DNA from: Scenedesmus sp. ARA3
Lineage: Eukaryota > Chlorophyta > Chlorophyceae > Sphaeropleales > Scenedesmaceae
Direction: 5' to 3'
Length of the DNA: 64,000 nucleotides
Assembly (NCBI GenBank): GCA_004335835.1
Contig: RWJK01001742.1
Span: 17,978-81,977 of the forward strand
Shown: positions 11,871 through 23,122 of the stretch, one piece after another
Position numbering within the stretch: position 1 is the stretch's first letter
Layout of the letters: every line of letters starts with the position of its first letter
Translations under genes and position numbers: made by a program
The notes under the pieces: generated by a model
Seen by the model: the letters and a program-made list of their open reading frames with translations, nothing else
What the model was told of the DNA's origin: nothing
Database searches by the model: none

Positions 11871-13297
11871 ACCTAGTTGAGGGCCATATACAGTGTATTA
11901 GAGCCTATGGCTATGATAGAAAGCACTGATGTTGTTTGGCCCCTTGCAGGACTGCATGCTGGTGTGGCATAATCTTTGCTGCAGCTGCACTTCTCAGTCG
12001 GAACAGCTCTGGTTCTGCTGCGACGCGGATGCTCGCATGCATGATAAGAATGTCTGGCATTATAAGGACGGGGATCCGAAACCGGTTGGCCTGACGGAGC
12101 TGGCACCTTGTGTTGTCTGCGAGAAGGCAACCTGCTCCTTGCCCTCACCTATTGCACAGCCAATGAGCATCCTGAGCAGCGCGAGACGCCGCGTCTTGTG
12201 GTGGTTGAACTATTATTACAGTTCAAGTCTGCGATGGCTGTCGATGTGTTGTGGCTCAAAAGTGCTGCAGTGAAACGTAGCTGTCTTGGTCGACTGGCAC
12301 AACTTGTGATCGTTGCCTATGGCCCCATCAACTGAAGTGTTGAACGGTAACCAAGCGATATATGTATCGGGTAACCCTGGGTGCCGCAGGTCTTCGGACG
12401 ATTACTGATAGCCAAACGCTGATTGGAAGAACTGTGAATGAGCCAGGTCAGGATCAAAAACAACATATGTGGACAATGTGAACGGGGACAGCGCTACACA
12501 ACGATTGGTCAAGTGTCAGCTGGGTTGAGAGAAGGTGTCACAAGCTGATTCAATTTGTGCGACCACATGTGAGGTCCTGCAGCTGTGAAATGCGGCAAGG
12601 AGAAGCTATGAAGTTGATCCATGATCAAGCTGTAATACACTCGAAACTAGTTCTGCGCCCAAGGGCCCACGTGGGCACTTTCACCTGGCACCCCCCATCA
12701 CCGCAGTCTGGATGTGCAGCAACATGCTGCTGATTGACTGGTAGGATACGGAAACAAGGCACTGAAACAGTATTAACGTCACATTAAACCAGGCAGTTGC
12801 TGGGCAATGCCTGGGCCTGGGCTTTGAGCCCAGCAGGAGTTCCTGCAAAGGTAAAGCCATTCAGCAGTGCTGCTCATGAGGTGATGACATGACAGACCTT
12901 CAAGCTGCACATTTAGCGCCATCCTTCAGCAAGACAGCCGAGCTTACCCCCATCAACTGCACACGTGCTCGCCTGGTGGGGGGCTGTAACAGTCAGGTAG
13001 CTTGTCATTGACATGTGCTGTCAACACGTCTCGTTCCGCTTGATTCAGCTGGCGTCCAGTCTCACCTTCGATCATCTTGCTTGTAGCAACACTACTGTGG
13101 GCATCTAGCACGGTGCTGTGACAGCACTTACCTCAGCTCACTGCAAGCATTCAAGTGCTGCTGCACTCGCCGGAATTATTAACGCCAAGTGAAAGCTATA
13201 TTTCTGAGATACACGTTTCTTAGCTGATATTCGTCCAAAGGTCTTTTGCCGCCTGCCTTTTGCGCTGCCACTGTCACCGCATATCTAGCAGGGGAGC
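11871..13297. other. Intergenic, with one doubtful small Cys-rich ORF
   Basis: About 1.4 kb between two divergent genes. The plus-strand frame 11929-12273 contains CxxC-like spacing (LAPCVVCEKATC) but no family I recognise and no supporting splice signals. From 12340 to 13297 I see no open frame of note. It probably holds the promoters of both neighbours. Confidence 0.4.
12665..12676. promoter_or_regulatory. 12-bp palindrome with a G-box core
   Basis: GCCCACGTGGGC is a perfect palindrome centred on CACGTG, the G-box bound by plant bZIP and bHLH factors. It lies about 770 bp upstream of the PNO1 start. Function is inferred from the motif only. Confidence 0.35.
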
Positions 13298-13313
13298 AGC
13301 CTATCGATAGGCT
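13298..13313. promoter_or_regulatory. 16-bp perfect palindrome upstream of PNO1
   Basis: AGCCTATCGATAGGCT is fully self-complementary and sits 124 bases before the PNO1 ATG, within the likely promoter or 5' UTR. It could be a dimer binding site or an RNA hairpin. I know no specific factor for it. Confidence 0.35.
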
Positions 13314-13436
13314 CACGAAGTTGGTATCGCTTTCTTTTCAGTTATATCCAGCCGTTCAAGCGCTAAGCTGCGGCTTTGCGTACGAACCCCATAGCCAGCA
13401 GCAGGAGCAGCAGCAGCCCTAGCAGCAGCAGGCACC

Positions 13437-14659
13437 ATGCCGAAAGTAACAAGAAAAGACACGTCAGGCCCGCTGCAGGAAGCAGTGGGCATGGTTGTTG
13501 ATGATGAGCAGCTGCCAGCAAAGCCCAACTTCAGCGCCCTCAGTGCACAGGAGCAGGCTGGAGGCAAAGTGGAGTTCCGACGGGTGCGCACAGCCCAGCT
13601 GCTGCATGCTGTATGCTACATGCTGCTGCATGCTGCCACCACACATGTCTATATTTGTGCTGTATGCGTGCATTAGGGTTGTAATCCGCACCTACAGCAA
13701 CAGTGATGCTGGCACGCAGCTCTTGCAAGCTGCCCATGCGAGGCTTGCAGGACAAGCATTACATCGTTTCCCCACGCACATTACTACTCCTGCAAGCCCT
13801 AGTATTGCATCCATGTGTCTCAAGCGCTGCTTCATATGTATGTTTTGAGCTTCAGTATCAGTAAGCTTCATATGGTGTGTGTGCTTGCTGCAGATACCCG
13901 TGCCGCAGAACCGCATGACGCCGCTCAAAACCGCCTGGATGCAGCTGTACACGCCCATCACAGACAACCTGAAGCTGGACATGCGCATGAACCTCAAGAC
14001 CAAAAAGGTGCGGCTGCAACAAATGTCTGAGGCACGCGAGCAGCGGAAAGGCAGTGCAACAGCACATGTGTGTCTGCTTGCTGTCCTTATGAGGGACAGT
14101 ACTGTGAGGCCGTTAGCAATCTGAAGATGGACATGCGCATGAACCTCAAAACCAAAAATGTGCGGCAGCAATGAATGTCTGAGGCATGCGGGCAGCGTAA
14201 AGGCAGTGCAAAGGCAGTGCCGCCGAACATGTGTGTCTGCTTGCTGTCATTACTGTGAGCCATCATCATCAGCAACCTGAGACTGGACATGTGCATGAAC
14301 CTCAAGACAAAAAAGGTGCGGCTGCACTGCATATATCAGACATGTGAGATGCGATGTGCAACGGCGGTGCAGCAAGCGTAGGTGCTGCATGCATGCGTCA
14401 TGTCAGGACGCCCGCTCTCACTTCACTAACAGCTGTACCAGCCACAGCAGCTGCAGCTCGTCTGCAATGCTGGGCTTGCTGCTAAAACCAGCTGGCTGCT
14501 GCGGCCGGCACAAGCAGTTGCTGACGCTCTGCCTGTGATGCCTATGCTGCTTTTAATGCTCGCACAGGTTGAGATCAAGACCACACCGCAGACAACAAAC
14601 CCGGACGTGCTGCAGAAAGCAGCCGACTTTGTGCACGCATACATCCTAGGTGAGACCTG

Positions 14660-14692
<33 letters not shown>

Positions 14693-15295
14693 ACACCCTG
14701 CATGAAAATTGGCTCTCATCCTGCCGCTGTTGATTGCACAGGTCACCAGCATGCAGTGTGTGGTACGTGGTTTTGGAGCTTATCCTATGATATCACTCAT
14801 GCTGGCATCCGCTCTGCTTATGCCGTTGCCTCTGCCTCATAGCCCGTCTCCGCAAGCTTTGAGGTGCGTGACACTCAGTTTTCAGCATTACTCCACCTGT
14901 AGCACTCATGGTGGTGCTATGTTGCGTCTGCCACTGCCTTGCCTTTTTCTGCCTGTGGTTTGCAGGCTTTGAGGTGCGTGACGCCATCGCGCTGCTGCGG
15001 CTGGACGACCTGTACGTGGAGTGCTTCGAGATCAAGGACGTCAAGGTGAGGCCAGCAGCAGCAGCAGCAGCCTGACCTCGAGCTCAGCTGGCAGGCTGAG
15101 CTGCACATATGTCAGGTCTGGCGTCCGTGCTCTGTGCAGCTGTACATGAACACACGCCAGCAACAGCAGGGACAGCAGGAACATTCCCAGTGTCCGCAGT
15201 GGTGTATGCAGTGTTTGGGGCGTCCAGCTGCTGTTTTAGTCCTGCAGCTGTACCTGACACGCAGCTTGTGCTCTCTGCAACAGCTGTCTCTGATG

Positions 15296-15354
<59 letters not shown>

Positions 15355-15404
15355 NNNNNNNNNNNNNNNNNNNNNNNNNNNNNNNNNNNNNNNNNNNNNN
15401 NNNN

Positions 15405-15459
<55 letters not shown>

Positions 15460-16104
15460 AGACGCTGCGTGGCGAGCACTTATCGCGCGCTATCGGGCGC
15501 CTGGCTGGAAAGGTGAGCCTGCGGCATGTGTGCTGCGACAGCACTGTCATTGCTTGCACTGATGGCTAGATGCACAGCATCACAGCACTCGCGGCTGCTG
15601 TTCAGCAGTGGACTGCGACTGATGCTGAAGCGCTCATGGCACAGATACATGCAGTTTCTGGCACAGATGTTCCTGCAGGCCAGTGGGCTCCTTGCAGCAC
15701 GTCGTCGCAGCTTTTGCACGCCAGCAATTGCCACATTGCTTCTCGTCACCCTCGCAGAGTGGCAAGACCAAGTGCTGCTTTGTACTGCTCTCTGCCAATG
15801 CTGAGGGGACACCAAGCTCACACTGACATGTTCAGAACAGTTGCGTAACTTACCCTTACAACGGTGTCACCTCACACGTTTGCTTGCTGCGTGTCTTGTC
15901 CTACAGAGCGGCAAGACCAAGTACACGATTGAGAACGCCACCAAGACACGCATCGTGCTGGCTGACACGCGCATCCACATCCTGGGCAGCTTTGCTAACA
16001 TCCGGGTGGCACGTGACGCGCTGTGCAGCCTCATCCTGGGCAGCCCGCCCGGCAAAGTGTACAGCAAGCTGCGCAGCGTGTGCAGTCGGCTCAATGACAG
16101 CTAG
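13437..16104 (+). CDS. PNO1: RNA-binding protein PNO1 (Dim2), small-subunit ribosome assembly
   Basis: Partner of the NOB1 nuclease; binds pre-40S rRNA near the 18S 3' end during late maturation in nucleus and cytoplasm. Six exons in consistent phase: 13437-13583, 13894-14007, 14568-14649, 14966-15045, 15462-15512 and 15907-16104. The protein runs MPKVTRKD, KPNFSALSAQEQAGGKVEFR, PVPQNRMTPLKTAWMQLYTP, NLKTKK, LQKAADFVHAYILGFEVRDA, GEHLSRAIGRLAGKSGKTK, then NATKTRIVLADTRIHILGS and ILGSPPGKVYSKLRSV. The C-terminal KH domain with GKSG as the GxxG loop is clear. It ends with LNDS and TAG. Intron 4 contains a long CTG tract broken by an assembly gap, and several introns hold partial exon copies. 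Confidence 0.95.
13960..14335 (+). repeat. Three copies of the 3' part of PNO1 exon 2 plus donor
   Basis: The segment encoding NLKLDMRMNLKTKK followed by gtgcgg and about 80 bases of intron is repeated at about 13966-14095, 14118-14250 and 14272-14330. Later copies read LKMDMRMNLKTKNV and LRLDMCMNLKTKKV. Fragments of exon 4 (about 14853-14875) and exon 6 (about 15753-15778) also lie just upstream of the true exons. Confidence 0.8.
15298..15461 (+). repeat. Long (CTG)n tract ending at a 3' splice site
   Basis: CTG repeats occupy 15298-15354 and 15405-15461 on either side of the N gap and end in CAG, the acceptor of PNO1 exon 5. The same intron starts with a short CAG tract just after the donor (about 15054-15071), which is complementary to the CTG tract. 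Confidence 0.9.
15355..15404. other. Assembly gap of 50 N
   Basis: Fifty N inside the CTG tract. A round number suggests unknown true length. Confidence 0.95.
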
Positions 16105-16328
16105 GCGGCTGCATGGAAGCAGCAGCAGCAGAAGCAGCAGCAGCTGCTGCTGCAGCGTGCGCTCACACCTAAGCGACAGCTCGGCTCGGCTCAACAGTTG
16201 GCTCAGTGTCTTCAGTGCGTTGGCTGGTGCTGGTGGCTGGTGCGCTGGTGGGGCGAAGTGCTGCCAGATGCGCGCATGGCGGCAGCAGCAGCGGCAGCAG
16301 TGATGGCAGCAGCAGCGGCTGGGGCAGC

Positions 16329-16782
16329 AGGCGTGCAGCCTCATCCTGGGCAGCCCACCCGGCAAGGTGTACAGCAAGCTGCGCAGCGTGTGCAGCCGGC
16401 TGAACGACAGCTAAACAGTAGCAGCAGCAGCAGCAGCTGCAGCTGCTGCAGCGGCGGCAGGCACAGCCAGCCACCAGCAGCAAGTCGTGCAGCGTGTGCT
16501 CGTCGCTCAGCAACACTTGGGCGTTGCCGCACATTGGCAGGGGCAGCAGCAACTGCCGGCTGAACGGCAGCTGGAGCAGAGGTGGGGCGAGCTGGTGTTG
16601 GCTGCTGCTGGTTTTGCGTCAAGTGCACGCAGCAGCGTATTACAGCCGCAATGACAGCTCGGCGGCAGCAGCAGCAGCAGCAGCGCGTGGAGCAGCAGGC
16701 GTGCAGCCTGATCCTGGGCAGTCCGCCCGGCAAGGTGTATAGCAGGCTGCGCAGCGTGTGCAGCCGGCTCAATGACAGCTAA
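16329..16782 (+). repeat. Two extra copies of the PNO1 C-terminal coding end, after the stop
   Basis: Copies at about 16329-16413 and 16698-16782 repeat the last 26 codons (CSLILGSPPGKVYSKLRSV to LNDS) plus a stop. Against the native end, copy 2 has six differences, all synonymous, counting TAG to TAA. Copy 3 has six synonymous changes, again counting the stop, and one K/R replacement. Both lie beyond the native TAG. Degenerate scraps continue to about 17100. Confidence 0.85.
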
Positions 16783-17458
16783 ACAGTGTCAGCGTCAGCA
16801 GCAGTAGCAGCAGCAGGTGCTGCTGCAGCGGCGGCAGGCACAGCCAGCCACCAGCAGCAAGTTGCGCAGGGTGTGCTACTGGCCGAATGACAGCTAGGCC
16901 GAGCTGAACAGCTGGCTGAGTATTTCAGGCGCATCAGCTGGTGCCAGCTGGAGCTGGTGCTATAGCTTGAGCTGGATTGCGGTGTTTGAAGGAGCCGCCA
17001 GCACCAGGCGGCGTGTGCTTGTCGCTGCTCAGCGACAGCCAGACGGCTGCAGCAGCAGCTAGGCAGCAGCAGGCACAGTGAGCAGTAGCAGCAGTGTCAG
17101 CTGGAGATGTATTACGGTATGGGAAAGAGCCGCCAACAGCAAGCTGCGTGTGCATGGCTCAACGGCACGCAGTGAGTAGCAACAGCAGCAGAAGAGGCTG
17201 CGCCACTGGCTGCGCACCGCAGCGTGGCATGGGGTGGCGGCTGTGGCGGCTGTCGTTGGCACTGGTTTTGGTGTTCAGCTGCAGCCGATGTAGCGGGCCG
17301 GTGTGTATAGGCATGGAAAATGCAGCGCGGCTGCTGCACAGCTGTATTAAAGTTTTCAGGAAGGCATCCCTGCCTGGCTGGGCTAGCTGGTTGATGCCGG
17401 CTAGCAATGGCATGCTGTACGCCTTGGTTTCAAATGTTTCAAGCTTGAGTGGGCCAGG

Positions 17459-17463
17459 TGTAA
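17459..17463 (+). terminator. Candidate poly(A) signal TGTAA for PNO1
   Basis: tgtaa about 1.35 kb past the PNO1 stop. Use of this site would place all the extra terminal-exon copies in the 3' UTR. Confidence 0.35.
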
Positions 17464-18274
17464 TGCTGCTCAGTGGGTGCTGACTTGGCTGGCATTACCT
17501 ACAGCATATCAGGCTATCCACGTGCTGGCCGGCTGTTGCACCTTGTGACTGGACTCTGATATGTATGACATACATCTGCTGCATCGCGGCGGTGTTGCAG
17601 TGTGCGTTGCTGTGTGGCACTCTTTGTCTGGGTTGGAGTCCGTGGCAGCATTCGTTGCACATTGCTGCAGTCCACCTGCGGCAGGAGCTTGGAGCCTCAC
17701 TGTCACTCATTGGGTTCTAGATTTTGGTCTCCAACCAGCACAGCTGCACCACCGGCTGTACGTGATACATGAGAATTTGTCGTGCTGGGTCACATGCGCG
17801 ACATGCAGTAAGTCAGCGGACTGCGCAACGCAGTCTACGCTGTCACATGCGGCTGGATGCTTTGAACACCCTGGTGGATTCTTGCATAGCAGCACTGCAT
17901 GGATAGATCCGTGTCGAGTTTGTGTTTGCCATCTCTCGTTGTTCTCATGCACGCAAATCTGCTAGACCTGCTGGCAGCAGCTGCAGCAACCAGCAACTTG
18001 TCTGTGGGACCTGTGGTGACTTGCCAGGTAACAACGATTATTCACACGATGTCGAAGGCGATTGTGTCTAGCCTTTGCATGGCGTCACCACGTGCTCCGC
18101 ATGCTGCACGTGCGGAATGTGCGGAATGTCCTGCCTGCCACTGCCACTGTCCTTTGTACCTGATTACCGGGGCGGGTACCGCTTGGTGACAGTGGCAGAG
18201 ATAAGACGACAGTCGCACATAGAGTCTATCACAGACCTTTGAATATTTCGTTGCCTTGTTTCTGCACGATTGAC
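17464..18274. other. Intergenic
   Basis: No supported gene. Short open frames only; presumably the promoter of the 18275 gene. Confidence 0.45.
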
Positions 18275-20292
18275 ATGATGGCAGCCAAGCAAGCGATCTT
18301 GAGCCTTGTGCTGCTCGCATTGGCGCTGGGGGCTGCCGCACATGGGTAAGGTCAATCGAACATATTAAATTTAGATGTTTCATACCAATCTTCATTTGAC
18401 AATCATGCCTCGGTGCAGTCTGCACCAGCACGCTCTCGGCACACTCTCAGCTGACTGCGCCTGTGCTGCCTGCTGCTGCAGTGGCACCCTGCACCCGTAC
18501 CCTGGGACGCCCAGCGGCAGCAACTACATCCGCACAAAGATTGCCAGCTGCAGCAGCTGGGTTCCAGCAAGCGGGGCAGTCAAGTACTCGCTGGTCAACG
18601 CTGCAGCCAACATCAGCAGCAGCAGTGCCAAGCCTGTGGTGAAGGTGTGCTCACCTTCTCTATCAGCAATTGAAATTTGAAATAAGAAATGTTTGTTTAT
18701 CTGCAGCTTAGCAATAGAGCAGCAGCAGCAGCAGCAACATGGTGGTGTGCCATCACATGTTGTGTCAGCCTGCCTGTGCCAGCTGGCAGTCGGCAATGCC
18801 AGCTGCGCAGCTAGGATTCAAACTCAACCCAACGGAGGCACTTTCAGCAACAGTCGAATACCCCTAAAATTTGACATAATCATCCTATGGCTTATCGAAT
18901 TTCCTGCAGGGTGACGTCACTGTGTGGACATATCTGTACGGCAACTGCTCCCTGACTGGCGATGTGCCTCCCTCAGCCGGTGTCGAAGTCAACCTGATGC
19001 TCACTCAGGATGGAAGGCCCTTTACTGGCGTCACAGTGGACGGCGTGGCGATGACAGGTATGTAACTAGCGTTAGTAACAAGTGCAGGCAATGCGTGCAC
19101 AAGCATGTGTGTTTGCAGATGCCGCATAGTCTGTTTTGAACACCCAGCAGCAACCGTGTTCTGTATAGGCAGCTGTATTGGCAGTTCTAGCAATCGTGCC
19201 TCTATACAGTCGCAAGTAACCCCTTGAAATGAATTGGCGTCCTTTTTGCATTGTCTTTCATGCTGGCCTGCAGGCACATGTGGAGGCGGCGGCCGCCCCT
19301 GTTACTTTGACACAAACATTATCAGCAGATTGCTAACACATCGGTTGCCATCGTCATTGTGCTGCATCTGCAGGCACCTGTGCATCAGGCGGCGGCAGTC
19401 TATACTACTTCAACCCCGCAGCAACTCCTCTCGACGATGCAGGTTTTTTGATAATACGTTATACTCGATAACACTCCTGAACTACTAGCCACCACCTCTG
19501 CTATGCCGCGCTGCAGGCACCTGTGCATCGGGCGGCGGCAGTCCATATTACTTCAACCCAGCAGCAACCCCCCTGGACGATGCAGAGAACCTGCTGTGGT
19601 TCCACAACGCCACTGTGCCTGCAAACGGCAGCGTGCGCGGCAACGGCGCAAACGACGGGATTGTGTCCACGCTGCCAGCTAAGCAGGGCATTCGCTCGGT
19701 GATGCTGGTCAACACAAAGACACGCGGTGAGTGTGCTGACATGTGCTGCGCTGCCGCTGATGTTCTGTTGCATGTGGGGGCATGGGGTCCACGTTGCCAG
19801 CCTAACAGGGCATCCGCTCGGTGATGCTTGTCAACACAAACACGCCGTGAATGGTGTGTGTCGTCACTTGTGTCTGACACACCCTCGTCAGTTGAAGTTA
19901 GTGATGTGTTGTCTTTGCTGCTTATGTTAATCTGGTTGTGATATGTTGTACCACAGTCACTGCATGTGGAAACAGCTGCAAAGTATGGTTGTCACGTGAT
20001 TACACGGAGTGTACACTTGTGAGCTCCTGCATGGCTTATCACCTGCCCAGCCGCCAAGCGAAGCAACACAAGTATCAGGTGTGATCACAGTTGCTGCCGC
20101 AGCTTATCTCCTTGGCGGCCCTGTACTTTGTTTGCTTGTGCCCACTGCTGCTGCTGCTGCTGCAGAGTCGCTGTCCTGCTGCGACCTCACCCTCGCCGGC
20201 CCAGCAGACTCAAACTGGGCTGCAGCCTCATGCCATCAGTAGTATATTGGCTATATGGCATATGTCACACATCTCATCCGCTGGCTGCTGCT

Positions 20293-20325
<33 letters not shown>

Positions 20326-20653
20326 AGAGTCTCTGTCCTGCTGCGACCTCACCCTCGCCGGCCCAGCCGACACAGACTGGGCTGCAAGCCTCATGGGTAA
20401 GGGCAAGCCATGTGAGGGAGATGATGACCACTCCATGCACGGAGCAGCAACAAGGAATGGCACTGTTGCTATGGATGCTGATGTTGACCATTCTGGCCAT
20501 GCACACGACCACACGGGACATGATCATGACAATATGACAACCAAGGCTGCTGCTGCGCCTGCAGCGGCAGCGAGGAGCAGTGCTGGTGCTGCGTCTGCAG
20601 GTGCTGCTGCTGCAGTAGCGGCGGCTGTCCTGGCAGTTGCTGTGCTGCTTTGA
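18275..20653 (+). CDS. Secreted His-rich protein with GPI-type tail, family unrecognised
   Basis: Phased exons: 18275-18345 (MMAAKQAILSLVLLALALGA, a clear signal peptide), 18482-18644, 18910-19057, 19517-19726 and 20328-20653. Visible parts: YPGTPSGSNYIRTKIASCSS; GDVTVWTYLYGNCSLTGDVP; TGTCASGGGSPYYFNPAATP; GIRSVMLVNTKTRESLSCCD; a His-rich stretch (DHSGHAHDHTGHDHDN) able to bind metal; and a hydrophobic Ala/Val/Leu end (AAAVLAVAVLL), typical of GPI attachment. Order and spacing are faintly reminiscent of secreted Cu/Zn superoxide dismutase, but the His ligands are missing, so I do not assign it. Probably a wall or periplasmic protein. Repeat copies of exons 4 and 5 lie in the introns. Confidence 0.7.
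19270..19585 (+). repeat. Three copies of the start of exon 4 (GTCASGGGSPYYFNP)
   Basis: Copies begin at about 19273, 19374 and 19517, each after a CAG acceptor. The second and third differ by six synonymous changes and one replacement (L/P) over 23 codons. Only the third continues into the full exon. A similar pair exists for exon 5 (20166 and 20328, ESLSCCDLTLAGPAD), and a scrap of the exon 4 end lies at 19795-19850. Confidence 0.8.
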
Positions 20654-22859
20654 GCACAGCCATGCAGCGTGTGGCGACAGATACCAGCTCACATGCTGGT
20701 ATTGCAACTGCAGGTCTTTTCGCTGCAGTTGTGTGGGTATTGTCATGGCCTGGAAGGTGCCTTTTGACTGCATAGGCGAGGCCTAGCTTTACTACCGGAT
20801 TTTCAGGGCGAAATGTGGCATGTTAGATTGGCAAACTCAATGACTGATTCACATGTATTACTTGCCAGAATTGGTAGCAACATTGCAGAGTGCTAGTGTG
20901 ATGCCACCACATGGTGTGCGCATGCTGGCTGTGTGGCTGCAGCTGTTTTTTTCAAGGAGCACATGCAGTGCAAACTAGCCGACTTGGCTGTTTCTGCATC
21001 TTGTCGTGGGCGGCATTTTGCTGATATTTTGCTGATATTTTGAGAAAGTGCAGCTGATATCACCATGCTTACATTGCAGTGCATACTGCGTTACGGCATG
21101 TCCAATTAGATGGCCCTATAGCAGGCACGTGGTAGCATTGAAGTACGTGTTGATAGAAACATTTGTATGTGCGTGCTCCAGCAGGACGCGAGGCCGACGG
21201 TGATGATGTTGAAGTGCCTTGATTGCAAGTCAAAATGTTGATCTCAACATATGGCAGCACTGCCCCTGCAGATGCGCTGGCTACCAGGAGTTCTGTGCAT
21301 TTGGCACATGGCTGGCTGCAGTCGCTGCCAGGTTCAGATGCTGTGGTATACCTGTCAACTCTCTATGGCATGCCATCACAGCTGCTGCGCCATGGCCGGG
21401 TCGCATATTTTGATGCCTCTCAAACATTGGAGGGCACCAGTGGTGTGTGCTGCAGCAGCAATGTGTGCGCTTGTGGCCAACTGTATGCCGGCGGCAATAT
21501 GGCTGGCATCTCTTGCAATCAATGCAAACTGTTGCCAGCACTGCTGGTGTTCAGGCCGCCTGAGCGCAGAACAGAGTATGGACGTGCTTTGGGTCATTGC
21601 GAGACTGGTGTGATTGACCAATCCTATGAGCTGTTCAGTTGCACACCTTGACCGCAGAACGCCCTACTAGGTAGTACATATGAGTGTAAGCTTGTCCTTG
21701 TTGCTCGAGACATTGATGAGTTATCTGCTGGGTCCTGGCCAAACAACACGTGCGTGGAAGTGGCACCCATTTACAAATCTGCAGTACCAGTTGGTCCCTG
21801 GTAGATCACACAGGCTCTGTTTGAAACGGGGCCAAGCCCCAGAGCCGATGTCTTGCCACGAACAGCAACAACCAACACAGCACGCATGAGCGGCAAGCTG
21901 AACTAGGTGAGCAAATTTCTTGAACAACAGTGTCAGCAGCTGCAGCAGTGCTGATGCTGCACAAAACCTTCCAGAAACGACGTGCCACCTGTCACATTTG
22001 CAGCAGGGAATGTACAGCTTGCCACCCAGAAGCCAGCAATACACAAGATGTAGACAACTGAACATGCTGTTGTGCGTGTGCGCTGTCACAGCACCACACA
22101 TCTGGCACTGCACACGTGGTAGAACACCTGCGATGCACAACACTTGTATATCTGGATGTGAGAAACTCTGCACCCACAGACAAGCTTAAAGTTGGTATAA
22201 GATCCTGCAGTGAAGGCAACGACAAGGTTATAACCTTGATCAAGTGTGCCATGCTTAACAGCAGAGCGTCCTGTACGATACACCAGCACAGGCCAACGCA
22301 CGTACTGCACCCATTTTCACACATCCACATGCACAGTACACTACGTGTCATCTGGTGTGGAATTATACAGGCTGCTATGTACTTGCAAGCTTGCACGCAT
22401 GAGCACAGCCAGTCGCATTGTAGCTGTGCCTGCACTGCAAGCAAGAGCACCTGTCGAGAAGCGTGAACACAAACAGCACGGCACTGCAGCCTACTACGTC
22501 AATAAACAAGCCAATGCATGCAACACCTGACAAACCCAATGTTTGGTTGGGCAGACAGCCAAAGTGACCCCACCCTAAATGAATACGCCTACTGAAAACG
22601 CTACAAACCACATGCCAATGCAGACCATACGTATTCAACGTGTTGACACATCGCAGCAACGTGTTCAACGTGTAGACACAGCAGAGCAAAATCAATGATG
22701 ACAGCACAGAACAGACCTCAAAGCATCCAAGCAGTTACTTGCCATCAAAGCATCTGCGCTGCAAAATATCATTCACTACTGACTAGTAGTACTTTGCCAC
22801 ATGTAACTGGGAGGGCCTGTGCTGCTGCCATTCAGCAACGGTGAACAGCAGTGCCAGTC
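20654..22859. other. Intergenic, 2.2 kb
   Basis: Between two convergent genes. The longest plus-strand frame (21223-21651, 142 aa) has no recognisable domain, and the minus-strand frames are Cys-rich by base composition. TGTAA at about 21685 on the plus strand could serve the 18275 gene. I see no RNA gene or transposon. Confidence 0.4.
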
Positions 22860-22864
22860 TTACA
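22860..22864 (-). terminator. Candidate poly(A) signal TGTAA for the M8 protease
   Basis: ttaca on the plus strand, about 260 bases beyond the M8 stop codon. Confidence 0.35.
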
Positions 22865-23122
22865 GCTGCTGCAGCACCAGCCCAAGACCCCAAGAGTCTA
22901 TCAATCAATTGATTAGCAGTATACAGCAGCACACATGGCGCCACATTCAACCTGTGTTTCCTGTGCAATTGACAAACCACAACGGTTGAAACACATGCAC
23001 ACTCCTACCCACCGCAACAAGTTGCATCGTACACAAGTTCTTAACTCAGGGCTGCAAGGTTGACAAAAGCCTCGACCCTCACTGAGGGTGCAAACAACAA
23101 AGATAACATATGTAAGCCCAAC

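Noticed and set aside
11929..12273. Small Cys-rich gene
   Set aside because: Open for 114 codons with CxxC spacing but no family, signal peptide or splice support.
18275..20653. Cu/Zn superoxide dismutase
   Set aside because: Only a loose resemblance (YYFNP, GIRSV, Cys positions); the copper and zinc His ligands are not where they should be.
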